From assembly GCF_000227135.1 (NCBI RefSeq), contig NC_018254.1:709446-773445 (forward strand): a stretch of DNA of 64,000 nt. The letters run 5' to 3'. Made by a program: the position numbers and the translations under genes. The notes beneath the pieces were generated by a model. It was not told where the DNA came from. It ran no database searches and saw only the letters and a program-made list of their open reading frames with translations. Positions 45,685-56,593 of this stretch are shown here, one piece after another. Numbering within the stretch: position 1 is the stretch's first letter; every line of letters starts with the position of its first letter. This stretch comes from Leishmania donovani. Taxonomy: Eukaryota > Euglenozoa > Kinetoplastea > Trypanosomatida > Trypanosomatidae.

Positions 45685-48600
45685 TCAGATCGTACTCTCG
45701 GCAGTGCACTGCTGCTGTCTCCATGCGACATACTGCTCCACATCCCACGGAAGGTTCTGCGTCGGCAGCGGGGACGCTGAAAAGGTGACGTCGTGCGACG
45801 CATGTGGCCTACGCGGTGATTGGGAAATAGGGTCACTGCCACCCACAGCAGCAGCAGCAGCACGTCTGTGGCGATGCACATGCTCTTGACGCGGATACCG
45901 GCGCTGCCGACAGTTCCCGCCGAGATGATGGCAGCGACAATGCGCCTGGATAAAGAGGTCAATCGCCACGTCATCCTCTTCCACCCATCTCCGCCACGCA
46001 ACGGCAAACAAAACCACCCGGACAGCGGAGGAGCAGAGCATCAGCACCAAGAGCAGCAGTACCGCGTACGTGCGATAGTCATCCTTGAGCCGGCACTGCC
46101 CGTACTCGGCGCAGCAGCTGGCGATGCGCCGCTCAAAGAAAATGTTGTCGCGCTCCTCGCGCGCAAGGAAGCAGGTCGCGTTGCAGCCCTGTATGCGGAA
46201 GTAGTCGGGGTAAGCACCGTAGGTGGGCAAGTACGTGTCCGTCGCATTGTTCACACGCCGCACTGGCAGCGCTGATCGAGAAGGCACAGCTAGCGCAACG
46301 CAAGGCGAAGTCAACCCCGAACTCACACGAGCGTCTTGGCTGCCGTGTCGCCATAGTGCGCCGTGCGCTGCATCAAACGGCGAGGCGTGTCGACGAACCG
46401 CCGCTAGCGGCGCCTGCCGCCGAGCTCGCTCAAGCTGGTTGTAGGAGAGGCGCAAGTCGCCATCACTGTGGACGGCGGATGCGTCGCGGAAAATGCTGAC
46501 TGGATACTCGGCAGAGATCTCATAGAGGCACTTGCGCAGCCGATCCGTGTAGCAGTCGCTGTACCAGGGAGAGGTGGATACAGATTGCAGACGGTGGTCC
46601 TTGCGGAGCGCACCCCCAATCACGGCTGCGTAGTAGGCGCTCACCGTCACCAGCACACCTGCAGCGCACAGAAGGGGCCACCAGTGCCGCGAACGCCGCA
46701 GCATGGGGATAAGGAAGTAGTGCACCGCAAAGGTGGCAAGTGTCATCAGCAGTAGTATCCGCTGATCCGGCCAGCTGTCCAGCAAGAACACCGTAGCAAG
46801 GTACGCGTTTGCAGTGATGACTCCGTCCAGCTGCACGCACGTCCGCAGCACTGTCAGCCTCTGCCGCACGCGGGACAAGGAAACCTGAACGATGCCCTGC
46901 GCGTAACGCCGCCAGCCGAAACTTGCGTACACCCACGGCGACAGCACTGAGGCGGCAAGAAAGAGCGACACACTGGTGGCAACGCTGGCGCAGGTGAGGG
47001 TGAAGAGTGGCTGCAAGACCGACCCAGCCGCCGGCGCAGGGTCATCGACGATAAACGCGCCTTCGCTGCCAGAAGTGGCAACGCCGCTGCTGAAGATGCT
47101 GGCGATGCTGCCGCGTGTGCCAGCGCGCAGCGACGGCCAAGGCGGCCGTGAAAACGGCGACGACAACAACACGGAAGACACGCGCATGCAGCGTCGCGCC
47201 ACAAAGAGAAGAAAGTAGGCAGCGCGGCACACCTGCAGCGCAACAACGACGACCTGCACGACGAGGAGGCCGCCCTTCTCGTAGCGCACTGCCCGCACCG
47301 CGTAGCGGACGGCGAAGACACCGTTGAGCAGAAAACAGATCAGACTAAAGGCCAAGTCGGGTGGGATAACGTTAGCGAAGGGGTAGCGGTTGCACGCCGT
47401 CGCATCCTCCACGTGAGACACGCGAGAACGTTTGAACGAGAACACGGCCAGCAGCACCACCGTGGCGGTCAGTAGTACGAGCGCCACATACTGCAAGAGC
47501 ACATACACCTTGCCGACGAACGCGATGTCGAGCAGTAACGGTTGCCTCAGCAAGTGTGCATTCGTCGGCAGAGGTGGCAGTGGCGTTGCAGAGAAGATCC
47601 CCGCCGCGGCCGAGTGCTCTGCTGGGGGTGGTGATGCCGCCGACGAGCCAGGCATCGCGTGACGGTTCGCAGTATCGGGTGCTCCTACCTCGTACGTCTG
47701 CATCTCCGGCGCGTGCTGTGAAGTAAACACATTGTAGTAGGACACTGTACGACTGAGCGCACGGCAGCAGGCGACAGAGCCTCGACACAGCAGCGCACCT
47801 ATTATAGAACAAGGAAGCGAGAAGCACGATGGCGACCATACCACGGCGTCCGCGGAAGCCGCCTCTCTCAGCCAGCGGCCCTCCCCGGCGCCCTCCCCAT
47901 GCCCTCGGTTTCCGGTCGCTGTTGTCGCGCCTGGCAGCGACTGCATGAAGGATGGTGCCGGCAACAATGAAAGCGAAGATGACGCACCGCCATTTGTGTC
48001 TTCTTCGCTGCTGGCACTGCCTGGGTCGTCGTCCCTTGTAAAACACAGCGAGTGCGCCATGCCAGCCCTCTGCAACTGCCGCCGTCCCCAGTGCGTGGTA
48101 GGAGAGCCGGAGAGCAAGGGTCGGTAAACCAGTGCTGTCCTCTCCGGCCACGTGCTGAGAAGACGCGCTGTTCCTCCAGTGGCACAGCGCTGCCCTGCCG
48201 CCTCGCTCTCCGAGCTAGCGACCGTGTCACTGCCGCTGTCGTAGCCGTCGCTCTCGCTTGCGCTATCAAGTGGAGGGCAGATCATCGTGCACATGCCCCA
48301 CATGCCTAGGAAACGACGTAGCCACAGAACTGCCGCGAAACAGCACACCGCTGCGCGACGCGGTAGCCACAGACACAGCTCAGCCCCGCGTAGAGTGCCA
48401 CCTTCATCGAAGATATTGTCTTCCCATACCTCCTCCTCTACCTCCCACCCACCGGTGGCGTGCAAGCCTTGTGCAGGCAAAGGCGCCACCCAGCGGTGCC
48501 GACCATCACATGGTGACGCAGTATGCCAGTGCCCTTGCTCAGGATTTGGCATAACTGAGGATAATGGCCAACAGGCACGAGCTTGTGTGCGCACAGCGCC

Positions 48601-49515
48601 ATGAGGGGAAGCGGTCGGTGCTGTGGATATGCTTTCTACTGCAGCGATCGAAAAGGTCGCACGCCGAGCGTCGCTTGCAAACGGAGAAGCGCCTCCGGTG
48701 GCGGCGGTGGGCAAGTGTGGCGATGACGGCGACGTGAATGCAGCATCACTAGCAGGCAGCTCATTATCTACCACGGCATCGTTGGCCTGCCAAACGACTC
48801 GCGCAGGGGTAACGAGGCCGTTCGGCAGCGGCGGCGGCGGTAGGGGCAGCGTGGTGCTTGTTGCTGCCGACGATCCCGACCACGTGGCCACCCGCCGCGC
48901 CGCAGCGATGGCGTTGACGCCTGGAAGGCGCGGCGAGGCTAAGGAGGTGCCATGCAGCTCCGCAAGTGTGAGTGTCGACGGGAAGGGCACGTGTGCAGCT
49001 GCAGTACTGTCAATGAGTCCGGCCTGCTCAAGTGATGCGTCGACGCGGGCAGCGGCAGGGGCAAGGGTCTGACGAGAAGCAACGGTCGGGGCTGCCCACG
49101 AAGCTGTCTTGGGCATGCCGCCCTCGCATCTCTCAAAGATGTCGTCACTGCTGCACCCGCTAAGGCTGCGACTGCCTCCTCTGCACAGCCTGCCGTTCTT
49201 GTCAGAGTCAAGATCAGGCGAGCAGCCGAAGACACCCTCGCCTGGCAGCGTCCGCTCCGGTGCCGTGAAGTACTGCGTCGCGAGCACTCGATGTGCGAGC
49301 AGCTCGCGAGGAGACGACAGCACGGCGGCAGATGTGGCTCCATCAACAGCAGCCGCACCAGGGACATGCAACGGCAACAGGCGCCAGTCACCTGTTACGG
49401 CTCCTGCGGTGAACGCCGCCACCAGCGGAGGTGCCTCTGCGTTCCCATCCTCGCTCGTCTCCAGGCGCGCGTTACGCTGCGCTTCGGCGGCGGCATCATC
49501 ATCGGGGCCACTCAT
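45685..49515 (-). CDS. Large polytopic membrane protein of unknown function
   Basis: 1276 aa from the ATG at 49515 (MSGPDDDAAAE). Residues 1-380 are hydrophilic, low-complexity and probably cytosolic. A cluster of about eight hydrophobic segments follows. The clearest are near residues 680-705 (LLQYVALVLLTATVVLLAVF), 725-745, 750-778 (LLVVQVVVVALQVCRAAYFL), 845-875, 905-945, 955-975 and 1155-1180 (AVLLLLVLMLCSSAVRVVLF). Between the last two spans is a ~170-residue loop with clustered cysteines (GCNATCF, ASCCAEYGQCRLKD) that may be disulphide-bonded and lumenal or extracellular. The C-terminus is His/Arg-rich, then hydrophilic. I recognise no transporter, channel or enzyme signature and no N-terminal signal peptide. 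A possible acceptor is the AG at 49603-49602. It is unusually large for its span count because of the disordered N-terminal half. Confidence 0.82.
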   Translation of the reverse strand: MSGPDDDAAAEAQRNARLETSEDGNAEAPPLVAAFTAGAVTGDWRLLPLHVPGAAAVDGATSAAVLSSPRELLAHRVLATQYFTAPERTLPGEGVFGCSPDLDSDKNGRLCRGGSRSLSGCSSDDIFERCEGGMPKTASWAAPTVASRQTLAPAAARVDASLEQAGLIDSTAAAHVPFPSTLTLAELHGTSLASPRLPGVNAIAAARRVATWSGSSAATSTTLPLPPPPLPNGLVTPARVVWQANDAVVDNELPASDAAFTSPSSPHLPTAATGGASPFASDARRATFSIAAVESISTAPTASPHGAVRTQARACWPLSSVMPNPEQGHWHTASPCDGRHRWVAPLPAQGLHATGGWEVEEEVWEDNIFDEGGTLRGAELCLWLPRRAAVCCFAAVLWLRRFLGMWGMCTMICPPLDSASESDGYDSGSDTVASSESEAAGQRCATGGTARLLSTWPERTALVYRPLLSGSPTTHWGRRQLQRAGMAHSLCFTRDDDPGSASSEEDTNGGASSSLSLLPAPSFMQSLPGATTATGNRGHGEGAGEGRWLREAASADAVVWSPSCFSLPCSIIGALLCRGSVACCRALSRTVSYYNVFTSQHAPEMQTYEVGAPDTANRHAMPGSSAASPPPAEHSAAAGIFSATPLPPLPTNAHLLRQPLLLDIAFVGKVYVLLQYVALVLLTATVVLLAVFSFKRSRVSHVEDATACNRYPFANVIPPDLAFSLICFLLNGVFAVRYAVRAVRYEKGGLLVVQVVVVALQVCRAAYFLLFVARRCMRVSSVLLSSPFSRPPWPSLRAGTRGSIASIFSSGVATSGSEGAFIVDDPAPAAGSVLQPLFTLTCASVATSVSLFLAASVLSPWVYASFGWRRYAQGIVQVSLSRVRQRLTVLRTCVQLDGVITANAYLATVFLLDSWPDQRILLLMTLATFAVHYFLIPMLRRSRHWWPLLCAAGVLVTVSAYYAAVIGGALRKDHRLQSVSTSPWYSDCYTDRLRKCLYEISAEYPVSIFRDASAVHSDGDLRLSYNQLERARRQAPLAAVRRHASPFDAAHGALWRHGSQDARVSSGLTSPCVALAVPSRSALPVRRVNNATDTYLPTYGAYPDYFRIQGCNATCFLAREERDNIFFERRIASCCAEYGQCRLKDDYRTYAVLLLLVLMLCSSAVRVVLFAVAWRRWVEEDDVAIDLFIQAHCRCHHLGGNCRQRRYPRQEHVHRHRRAAAAAVGGSDPISQSPRRPHASHDVTFSASPLPTQNLPWDVEQYVAWRQQQCTAESTI

Positions 49516-52500
49516 CGCCCTATTTCCTCACATGGCGTGCGTACACGCCGAACTCAGTGGGGCGCACGGCGCGATCGTGAGCACGCCGACTCGAGAAGGC
49601 TCTGGCGACGGGAAAAGAAAGAAAGCAGCGACAAAGGTGGCCGAGTAGCCGCAGCGGCATGCAAGTGCACGTGCGGTCGTGGTGCGCCACCCATTCGACG
49701 ACGAAAAGAGCAAAGAACAAGCAGAGGCGCGGTACATGTCCCGTCACGCGCACTCACGCAATCCAAGAGGCAAGGCGGGTATGATCACAGAAAAGGGCAG
49801 AAGCGAAAGGATGAGGATGATGTGGGCATGAAAGGCAGAGGGGAGAGTTGCAGCGCTCGCTGATTTGCAGCAACGTCCAAACGGCGCTGTAGCCGGCAGG
49901 TGAAAGAGGAACGGGGTCAGCCGGCTACATATACACGCACCAAAGCAGGTCCACGCATACGGGTTCGCTTGCATCGCTCCATTCGTGGCACCGGGAAGCG
50001 CGAAAAACGGCACGCTCAAGCAGCAAGCGAGAGCGAGAGAGAGATGCGTGCGAAAGGCGATGATACACGCACATGGCAACAACGCGAGAGAAGAAACTAC
50101 GCGAGAGCAGGCACTGATGACCCATAGGAAAGCGTACACCATAGCAAAAGACGGCACCATGGGCATGCCTACCACGCACACCGAGACGGGGAGCGAAAGG
50201 GAAGGGGCAGGCAGCACGGAGGAGCACAAGAGGAGGGGGCACCTGGTGAGATGCGGGGAGCAGGTCAGTCACAAACGACGCACATGGGCGCACACATAGA
50301 CAAGAATCGGAGCTGCCAGAGCCAGCTCCAGCGTCCGATAAAAAGAGGAGGCAACAGGGGGAGAGCAGCCGACAAGAACGGCAGTGGCTCGTGCGCCTGC
50401 CTTTTGTTCTTTTATCCGCATGTCAGCGAGCAAGAGGAGAACGTGAGAGGAGGGTAAGCGAGACTGGAAGGGCCCATGGAGGCGTCCGGGGAACGATTTG
50501 TGCTCAACGCCGTCCGCTCACGCGCACCCATGCATACACCCACGCGCGATGCGGGCCAGACACCACAGCTTCTCCATCTCCTCCCAAATCATCCTCGTCA
50601 TCACCAGGACGCCCTCTCAAGAGAAACTCGAAGCCATGGCTGCAGCTACACATTCATCAGGCGTCCGACTGCCCACATGCATGCCATAGCGTCGTACCCC
50701 ATCTTCAGCACCGTCTCTGCACGACCCGCAACGATGAGGTGAAAGCTTGGCGTGAGAGAAGCCCCGACAATGTCAGAGGAGGCAGAGTTGCAGTTGGGAC
50801 GCCACAAAACCGGTGACCGTGCTCTGAAGTACCACACGCGATAGCGCAACGCCACGTCCTTACACAAGCGCTCCCCTCCCTTCCCCGCCTTTGCGCTATT
50901 TTCGTCGCAAGCGGCATCCCCAGTCACCGGGAGGAGGTCGCCGCTGACGTTCAAGTGCGGAACGCGCACACCAGTAATCACCAGGGCTGGCAACCGCCTC
51001 CTCGGCCAAAAAGCCCAACAGCGCGCACCATACGTGCTGATGGCATGCCGTCCGGGTCAGCGAGGACGCCGGGTGCGCCGTCGGTTGGCCCGTGTCATCG
51101 CTGCCAGCTGAACGACGATGAGCACGCCTCTGGTGAGGCCAGCTCCAGCCACAGGTGCTCCAGGCACCGTCCGCTGTTATCTTACCACTGCGGTGGAGAC
51201 GAACATGATTTTTGAGGCCATATGTGCCGTCCTCGTGCAAGAGAGCAAGCCTTCCTGGGCAGTCGAATAAAATGGCCGGTAGGTGAAAGACACAGCAACG
51301 AAAAAAAAGCGGTGGTGCAGGAGATCTCGGCAGAGGAGCGGAGTCGTGCGGTGTTCACGTTGATGGAAAGAGGGGGGATGGTGACAATGAGCAGCTAGGC
51401 GGACAGGTGGGGGGTTCGTACTAGAAAGAACGGTCCGAAAGCGGTGACGATGCACGGAAAGAGAAACACGTGCCGTCTTTGAGGCACGTGCTGAATATGG
51501 AGGGTCGACACACGCACACGTGCGCGAGCACCGCAGCGACGAGCAGCAGGTCAACCGGTAAGAGAGAGTCGCAGAGGGAAGAGAGGTAAAATGACGATGC
51601 AGCAAGTGGGAGGTTGAGGGTGCGAAGAAAACCGCCGCAGAGAAACCACTGCGATACCACGCCAAGAGGAAAGGTGACATGGTACACAAGTTCGATGTCG
51701 CGACTGCTCAGAAGCAGCGGCGACAAAACGCTGCACTTCTTCCTTCGGCGCGAATGCCGGCACGCGCGCATCCGCAAGCACAGGAGATGCGCACCACAGC
51801 GTGAGAGAGGAGAGGAGGGAGGGAGGGAGGGGGGACTACCTGATTGACAGCCTGAGAGAAAGAGAGAAAGATAGGCCCAGCGTCACCTCCGTCGCCCGTG
51901 ACACATGATAAGAATAAAGTAAACGATGCACCCGCGTGCACGCAGGACGTGGCGCTGCCATGCATCGGGAAAGACACGCCCAAACCCGTTATCGTCATTA
52001 TCCACGACACACACACACACAAAAGAGAGACAAGAGCAAGTCTGAAAGAGCAGTCGATGAAGGAAAGACGCACAGATGAGCGTCATGCGTGACGTCCCGG
52101 ATACGAGCGAACTATGCAGCCAAATCAAAGGAGAAGACGTTGGCCGCTGAAGAGGGCAGCGTGAGGCAAGACGCGGACACAGACAGACAGCGAAGCGAGC
52201 CCTCAAGGCAGCGAGCCGCACACACGCACACACACGCTAACAAAAAAAAAAAAAACGAAGAAAAGAACGCCAACGCACGCGTACACCTACACAGACATGT
52301 AGAGTGAAAGCAAGAGAGAGCGAGGAGCAGCGACAATGGAAATTATCACGAAACCCATGGAAGAAAACAAGGAAAAGAAGAAAGACCAAGATATACGTGC
52401 ACAAAGGCGAAGCGCACCAGCACGGCTCCGCCACACCTCACCCCATCCCCTGCACTCGCCCTTCCGAGGGAGCAGCAGCAGCACAGGAAGTGAAAACACA

Positions 52501-53809
52501 AACGCATGCAATCGGGAAGAGATAATCAAGAGTGTAACACTAATACCCAAAGCATCCACCCAGTGCCCTAGTGTGGCGAAATAACCAGAGAAACAGAGAT
52601 ACACGCACACACATACACGAGAAGGCAGCAGAGGCGTAATCCATGGGGAAAGCGAAGAGCAGGCGGTGTTGAGGAGAGGTGAGGGGTGAGAAGGCATCAG
52701 AAAGTGAAGAAACGACAGCAATAAGCGCAACAAGCAGAAAGGGCAGCCGCTGCTGCTCTAGCAGTAACGAGAAACAAGAAGGCACACAGACCACCACGTG
52801 CCAACGCACATACACAGACACACCCTCGAAGATGCGCTCACACGGAGATGCGCCTGCATTTCTTTTTTCCTTTTCAGCGTACCCCTATTCCACCCACGAG
52901 CAAGTCCGCAAGCACACGCATGCACAGCCACAGCCCGCCAGCCTCTGCCGCACTGCGAGCTACATCCTCGGCGTCTAGGAAGAGCCATCCGGCCGTCGAA
53001 TCGGGCCCATGCGTCCAGCGGACTCTTCCTGTCTTTCCCCCTCCCTTCTTCGCATACCTGCAGCGCAATCGGCCCCACACGGGCCTGGCTGCGCTGCACG
53101 CCTTAGCCCACCTGGGCCGCGTGCAGCGTCCTGCTCGAGGGCGGAGGCGGGGGCGTACGTCGTGCTGCTAGTAGGGGCTGGTCTACGTGCATGCCGGATG
53201 GGCTCAAGGAGGAGGTTGGCCAGCCTCAGGCCACGGCTCTCTGCGACCGTGTGCGCCGCTGCCTGCATACCGGGCTGCTACTTTTTTTTCTATTTCGTAT
53301 GTTTGTTGAAAAAGTCGACAAAATGCGCGGTGAGCCGGCACAAACGTGATCACCATGGTCACACGTCTCTTCGGCGCGGCGCCAGCAACGACCTGCCCGC
53401 CGACACCACGGGTCCGCCAGTCCGTACCCCCGAGGGCAGGCTGTGCAGGCTGCTTGACTTCCCCAGAAAGAGTCGGTACTGGGCCCTGTGATGCCACAGA
53501 CCGAGGTGGCCGGCAGCATCAAGAGCCCGTGGAGGGCGGCAAAATAACGAGAGCAAGAGAAACGGGCGAGCGAGCCGAGAGAGCACCACGCAAGCAACCT
53601 CTCCGATTCCTTTCGCTACGATCACGCTGTACGCGACACACCGCGTGCATGCGTGTGTCGATGGTGTGATAGAAAACAACCGCCGCCCCCGCTCTGCCCT
53701 TCCACCCCAAAGTAGAGAAGCGGCGGGAACGCGCCTACCCTTATCCTGTTCGTCCTCTGCCGCTGCGCCATCGCTTGCACCGAAGACGACGCGGAAAGCA
53801 GAGCACCCC
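49516..53809. other. 4.3 kb gene-free spacer, largest in the window
   Basis: No ORF here has coding character. Minus-strand frames at 50646-51240 are GC-rich but begin without ATG or shift frame. A GC-rich, non-skewed block at about 52975-53560 differs from the purine/pyrimidine-skewed sequence around it and has an A-rich edge on the minus strand at ~52855-52875. It might be a decayed retroposon but no signature was recognised. A 14-A run lies at 52242-52255. The region should hold the 3' UTR of the four-TM gene and the 5' UTR of the 1276-aa gene. Confidence 0.5.
52242..52255. repeat. Poly-A run of 14
   Basis: Fourteen A on the plus strand after a (CA)n stretch; U-run in the transcript. Confidence 0.9.
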
Positions 53810-54874
53810 TCACGGACACGAATGCAACGTGGTGCGCGAGTTTGGAATGAGCTCCATCTCGCGATCGCCTTCCCTGTCAGCAGCGCTGTGCCGCGGCTTG
53901 GATGGATAACCGCTCTCCGAGTCGATCTTTGCAAGCTGGTCACCAGAGCTGGCGGCTTCGCCATGGGTCGAAAGAACACCGGCTGCGCGGGTACTGGACG
54001 TATGGATGAGCTGGCAGCGCGGCATGCTTCGATGGGAGCCGATGTACAGCATATGGAATGCCATGTAGCAGTAAAAGAGAAGCTGAAATAATCTCAACAC
54101 CAACGCGAAGACGGTGACGGAGAAGCCCTTCTCATATGTGGCGGTCTCACCGCTCGCCACGGCAGTTCTGTGCATCCACTTCATGTTGTACACGGCGGCG
54201 CCCTCCAGGATCAGGCTGGCGGTTACCACGATGCACTGCAAGCACGAGATTCCGGTGTTTCTCGACCGTCGTGACCGCTCGTTCGCCTCGAACCCACAGC
54301 ACGGGCCCCACATGCCCTCGTCTTTCAAAGCGCTCGGCTCACCACCAGCGCTGTACACGCGCCCATCATCGTGCACCTGCGCGCCGTACAGCTCCAGCAG
54401 TTCCCGGTTGAACAACTCTTCGCTCACGCGCGCGCGCTGGTCACATCGCACGCAGCACGCCACGACAACAGAGAAGATGAACGAAAAGACGAAGAGTACG
54501 ATGATCAACACCGAACACGCAATCAGTGACAGGTTTCGCCCGGGCGGGTCCGTCATGGACCCGCCGTGGCCGCCCAGCAAGGCGAAGTATTTCCGTTTGT
54601 GCACAGTGATGCATGGCGTGCACAAGCCTAGAAGCGTGAAAAGGAAAACGGCCACCTCCAGCAGCACCAGCAGCACTGCACCAAGCATGCGGCGGCTGTA
54701 CAAGTGCGGCGCCAGCGAGTACGTTGGATGCACTACTAAGTACTTCTCGCCGCCCATGCCAATAGCCAGGTGGTTCTGTTCGTGTGCCTCCATGGAAAGG
54801 GTGGCGTGGCGGATGCCAGGCGGTAGTACGGCTACCGGAATGGCCGCCACCGCTTCCGTGTCGTATGCTGACAT
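53810..54874 (-). CDS. Four-span membrane protein with amastin-like topology
   Basis: 354 aa if started at the ATG at 54874 (MSAYDTEAVA); the frame is open to 55063, but the extra 63 residues look like translated UTR. Predicted spans: ~63-85 (MLGAVLLVLLEVAVFLFTLL), 114-140 (LSLIACSVLIIVLFVFSFIF), 209-230 (ISCLQCIVVTASLILEGAAV) and 250-279 (VTVFALVLRLFQLLFYCYMA). A ~28-residue loop (with HKRKYFALLGGHGG) joins spans 1 and 2, and a larger cysteine-containing loop joins 2 and 3. Spacing and small size recall amastins and other kinetoplastid surface proteins, but the amastin C-x-T-L-W-G signature is missing, so I leave it as an unassigned membrane protein. The C-terminal ~75 residues are hydrophilic. 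It follows the 4.3 kb gap and precedes it in transcription. Confidence 0.78.
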   Translation of the reverse strand: MSAYDTEAVAAIPVAVLPPGIRHATLSMEAHEQNHLAIGMGGEKYLVVHPTYSLAPHLYSRRMLGAVLLVLLEVAVFLFTLLGLCTPCITVHKRKYFALLGGHGGSMTDPPGRNLSLIACSVLIIVLFVFSFIFSVVVACCVRCDQRARVSEELFNRELLELYGAQVHDDGRVYSAGGEPSALKDEGMWGPCCGFEANERSRRSRNTGISCLQCIVVTASLILEGAAVYNMKWMHRTAVASGETATYEKGFSVTVFALVLRLFQLLFYCYMAFHMLYIGSHRSMPRCQLIHTSSTRAAGVLSTHGEAASSGDQLAKIDSESGYPSKPRHSAADREGDREMELIPNSRTTLHSCP

Positions 54875-55813
54875 CACCGCAGGAACGAGGCGTGGTGTGA
54901 ATATACTTGTAAGTCGCTTCGAGGCGTGAGAGAAGCCGGAATGGGCAGAGGACAGACGCGGGCAAGGTATCACGCAAGAAGAGAAGGTCTCGTGAGTGTG
55001 GGTGCTATCACGACTGAGACGAGGTGCAGAAGACGATTCCGTGTTGCCAAGCACGGTGTGCAATCACCATGGCAAGCACGCATGCACAATCAGCGTTGCA
55101 GCACGACGAAGTGACACCGTAGAGGAAGCAAAGGAACGAGAGAGAGGAGGGAATGGAAGGGAGAAGATGCAACAAAAATAATAGCGTGGTGGGTGAGAGT
55201 GTTGCGAATGGAGCATGCGCGGCGCGCATGCAGCCGTCGTATCTCCACAACGGGCGGGGGGAGTGTCGCACGGTGGCGTCATCGACAGAAGAACTGAGCT
55301 GATGGGGCAAAAAGAAAACGAGCCATGCATGCCTCTTTGTGTCTCTCGCGGTCTCCGTATCCGCCGCAACACGAGACATCGACACATCCACACACAAACA
55401 AGCACAAGCATAAAGGGTATGGCGAGAGGCGGCCCTTGGGGGAGGGGGGGGGGTGGAAGGGAGCTCGCGGGCACAGGAGCAAGAGAGGCCGGAAAACTTT
55501 GCCGGACACAAAAGCGAAGCGTGCGATCACACAAGGCAAACAAGAGACACATGACTCGGCTATACATCGAAGAGTGCCGGTCCCTCCCTCTACAGAACGG
55601 CCCACAGTGGTGAGAAACGACGGCGGCCCGGGCAGAGAGAGGGAGAAGGCGCTATGCACGGTGTGCAGAAAAAGACCTCAGAAGTTGCGAAATACAGTCG
55701 GAGAGAGCAAGCAAGCTACGTAGGCAGCATCATGGCAAGCCCTCCCCATCCGCCTCAATCCGCCATCAGCTCAAGAGCGTCGGCAAGCACCTCACCGACT
55801 CATCCTCCATGTG
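54875..55813. other. Intergenic region between the 259-aa gene and the four-TM gene
   Basis: 0.9 kb, no credible gene. A purine-rich plus-strand run at 55133-55170 is a pyrimidine tract for the downstream four-TM gene. Confidence 0.5.
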
Positions 55814-56593
55814 CTATCGAAGCTGCCAGGTAAGGATATTATACTCCGTTGAGTTCATCTGCCGGTCGAGGAACCGCTGGCGTGCGGCATAGCGGGTGCG
55901 CACGTGAGAGTTGCGATCCATCAGCAACTGCTCCGCCTCCGCTGTGTAGCATTGATGGGTGATAGGATCACGGTCGTCTTGCTCTCGATTGCTGCGCGCT
56001 GTGCCAGCTACGTTGGCGAGTCGCCTACACTCTGCTTCAAAGGCCGCGTTGCGGGAGGCTTGTAGCGTCGCCTCGCGCGATGCCGCCCGCTCGCGGCGAG
56101 CCTGCTGGTATGCACGAAGCTTTCGGCGCTCGCACACGCGCTCCTGACGAAGAGCAGCATCGGCCGTTATGTCCGGATCAAGTCGCTCTGCATCCGCTAA
56201 AAAGGCATCGCCGCCCCGTCCGCTGTCACGGCGCATGCGCGGGTTGTGCTGCTGCTGCTGCAGTAGATTCGGTGGTGCCACTCTGTAGAGTGCAGAAGCA
56301 GCAGCGGGATCCACTGCCCGGTGGTTTGATGATGTGCATGATAAGGTCCCAGGAGTGCTGCCTGAATTCACCGAGGAGGCCGGTGAGAGAGAGGCAGACG
56401 AGCGCGACAAGTGCGCTGCGGTGCCGCTCCCGCTGGGTCGTACTGCTGTGACTTCCAACGCTGAGCAAGGCGGAAGAGGAATGATCGGGTGTTTATAGCC
56501 GGGCGGATGCTGCAGCACCTCTGCCTGGTGCTTGCGGACACCGCGGTACGGAATCGGCTTTAGATGGAAAGGGGCCTCGTTGCCGAACAGCAT
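55814..56593 (-). CDS. Small basic helical protein, possibly axonemal
   Basis: 259 aa from the ATG at 56593 (MLFGNEAPFHLKPIPYRGVR). The N-terminal ~40 residues are Pro/His/Tyr-rich (HPPGYKHPIIPLPP), residues ~45-110 are Ser/Ala low complexity, and ~120-215 is an Arg/Glu/Ala-rich single helix (ALRQERVCERRKLRAYQQAR). The C-terminus has DPITHQCYTAEAEQ and ends NSTEYNILTWQLR. DPIT/NPIT and YNILT-type motifs recur in ciliary microtubule-inner and axonemal proteins, so a flagellar role is a reasonable guess, not a demonstration. No membrane span or presequence is visible. It sits just downstream of CRK9 in transcription order. A CT-rich tract (complement of ~56641-56690) and an AG at 56625-56624 may be its acceptor. 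Confidence 0.75.
   Translation of the reverse strand: MLFGNEAPFHLKPIPYRGVRKHQAEVLQHPPGYKHPIIPLPPCSALEVTAVRPSGSGTAAHLSRSSASLSPASSVNSGSTPGTLSCTSSNHRAVDPAAASALYRVAPPNLLQQQQHNPRMRRDSGRGGDAFLADAERLDPDITADAALRQERVCERRKLRAYQQARRERAASREATLQASRNAAFEAECRRLANVAGTARSNREQDDRDPITHQCYTAEAEQLLMDRNSHVRTRYAARQRFLDRQMNSTEYNILTWQLR

Noticed and set aside
47372..48151. Minus-strand ORF of 259 codons inside the 1276-aa gene
   Set aside because: Overlaps the membrane-protein gene in another frame; Arg/Cys/Gly-rich shadow.
50646..51240. Two overlapping minus-strand ORFs of ~115 codons
   Set aside because: The lower one has no ATG start, they lie in different frames, and no motif is visible. A GTAAG near 51180 looked like a splice donor, but cis introns are almost absent in these organisms.
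53009..53491. Plus-strand ORF of 160 codons in the GC block
   Set aside because: Wrong strand for the unit, no motif, and high GC alone opens several frames here.
54875..55063. N-terminal extension of the four-TM protein
   Set aside because: Ser/Thr/His-rich, UTR-like; the internal ATG at 54874 begins a more plausible protein. This remains less certain than the other two cases.
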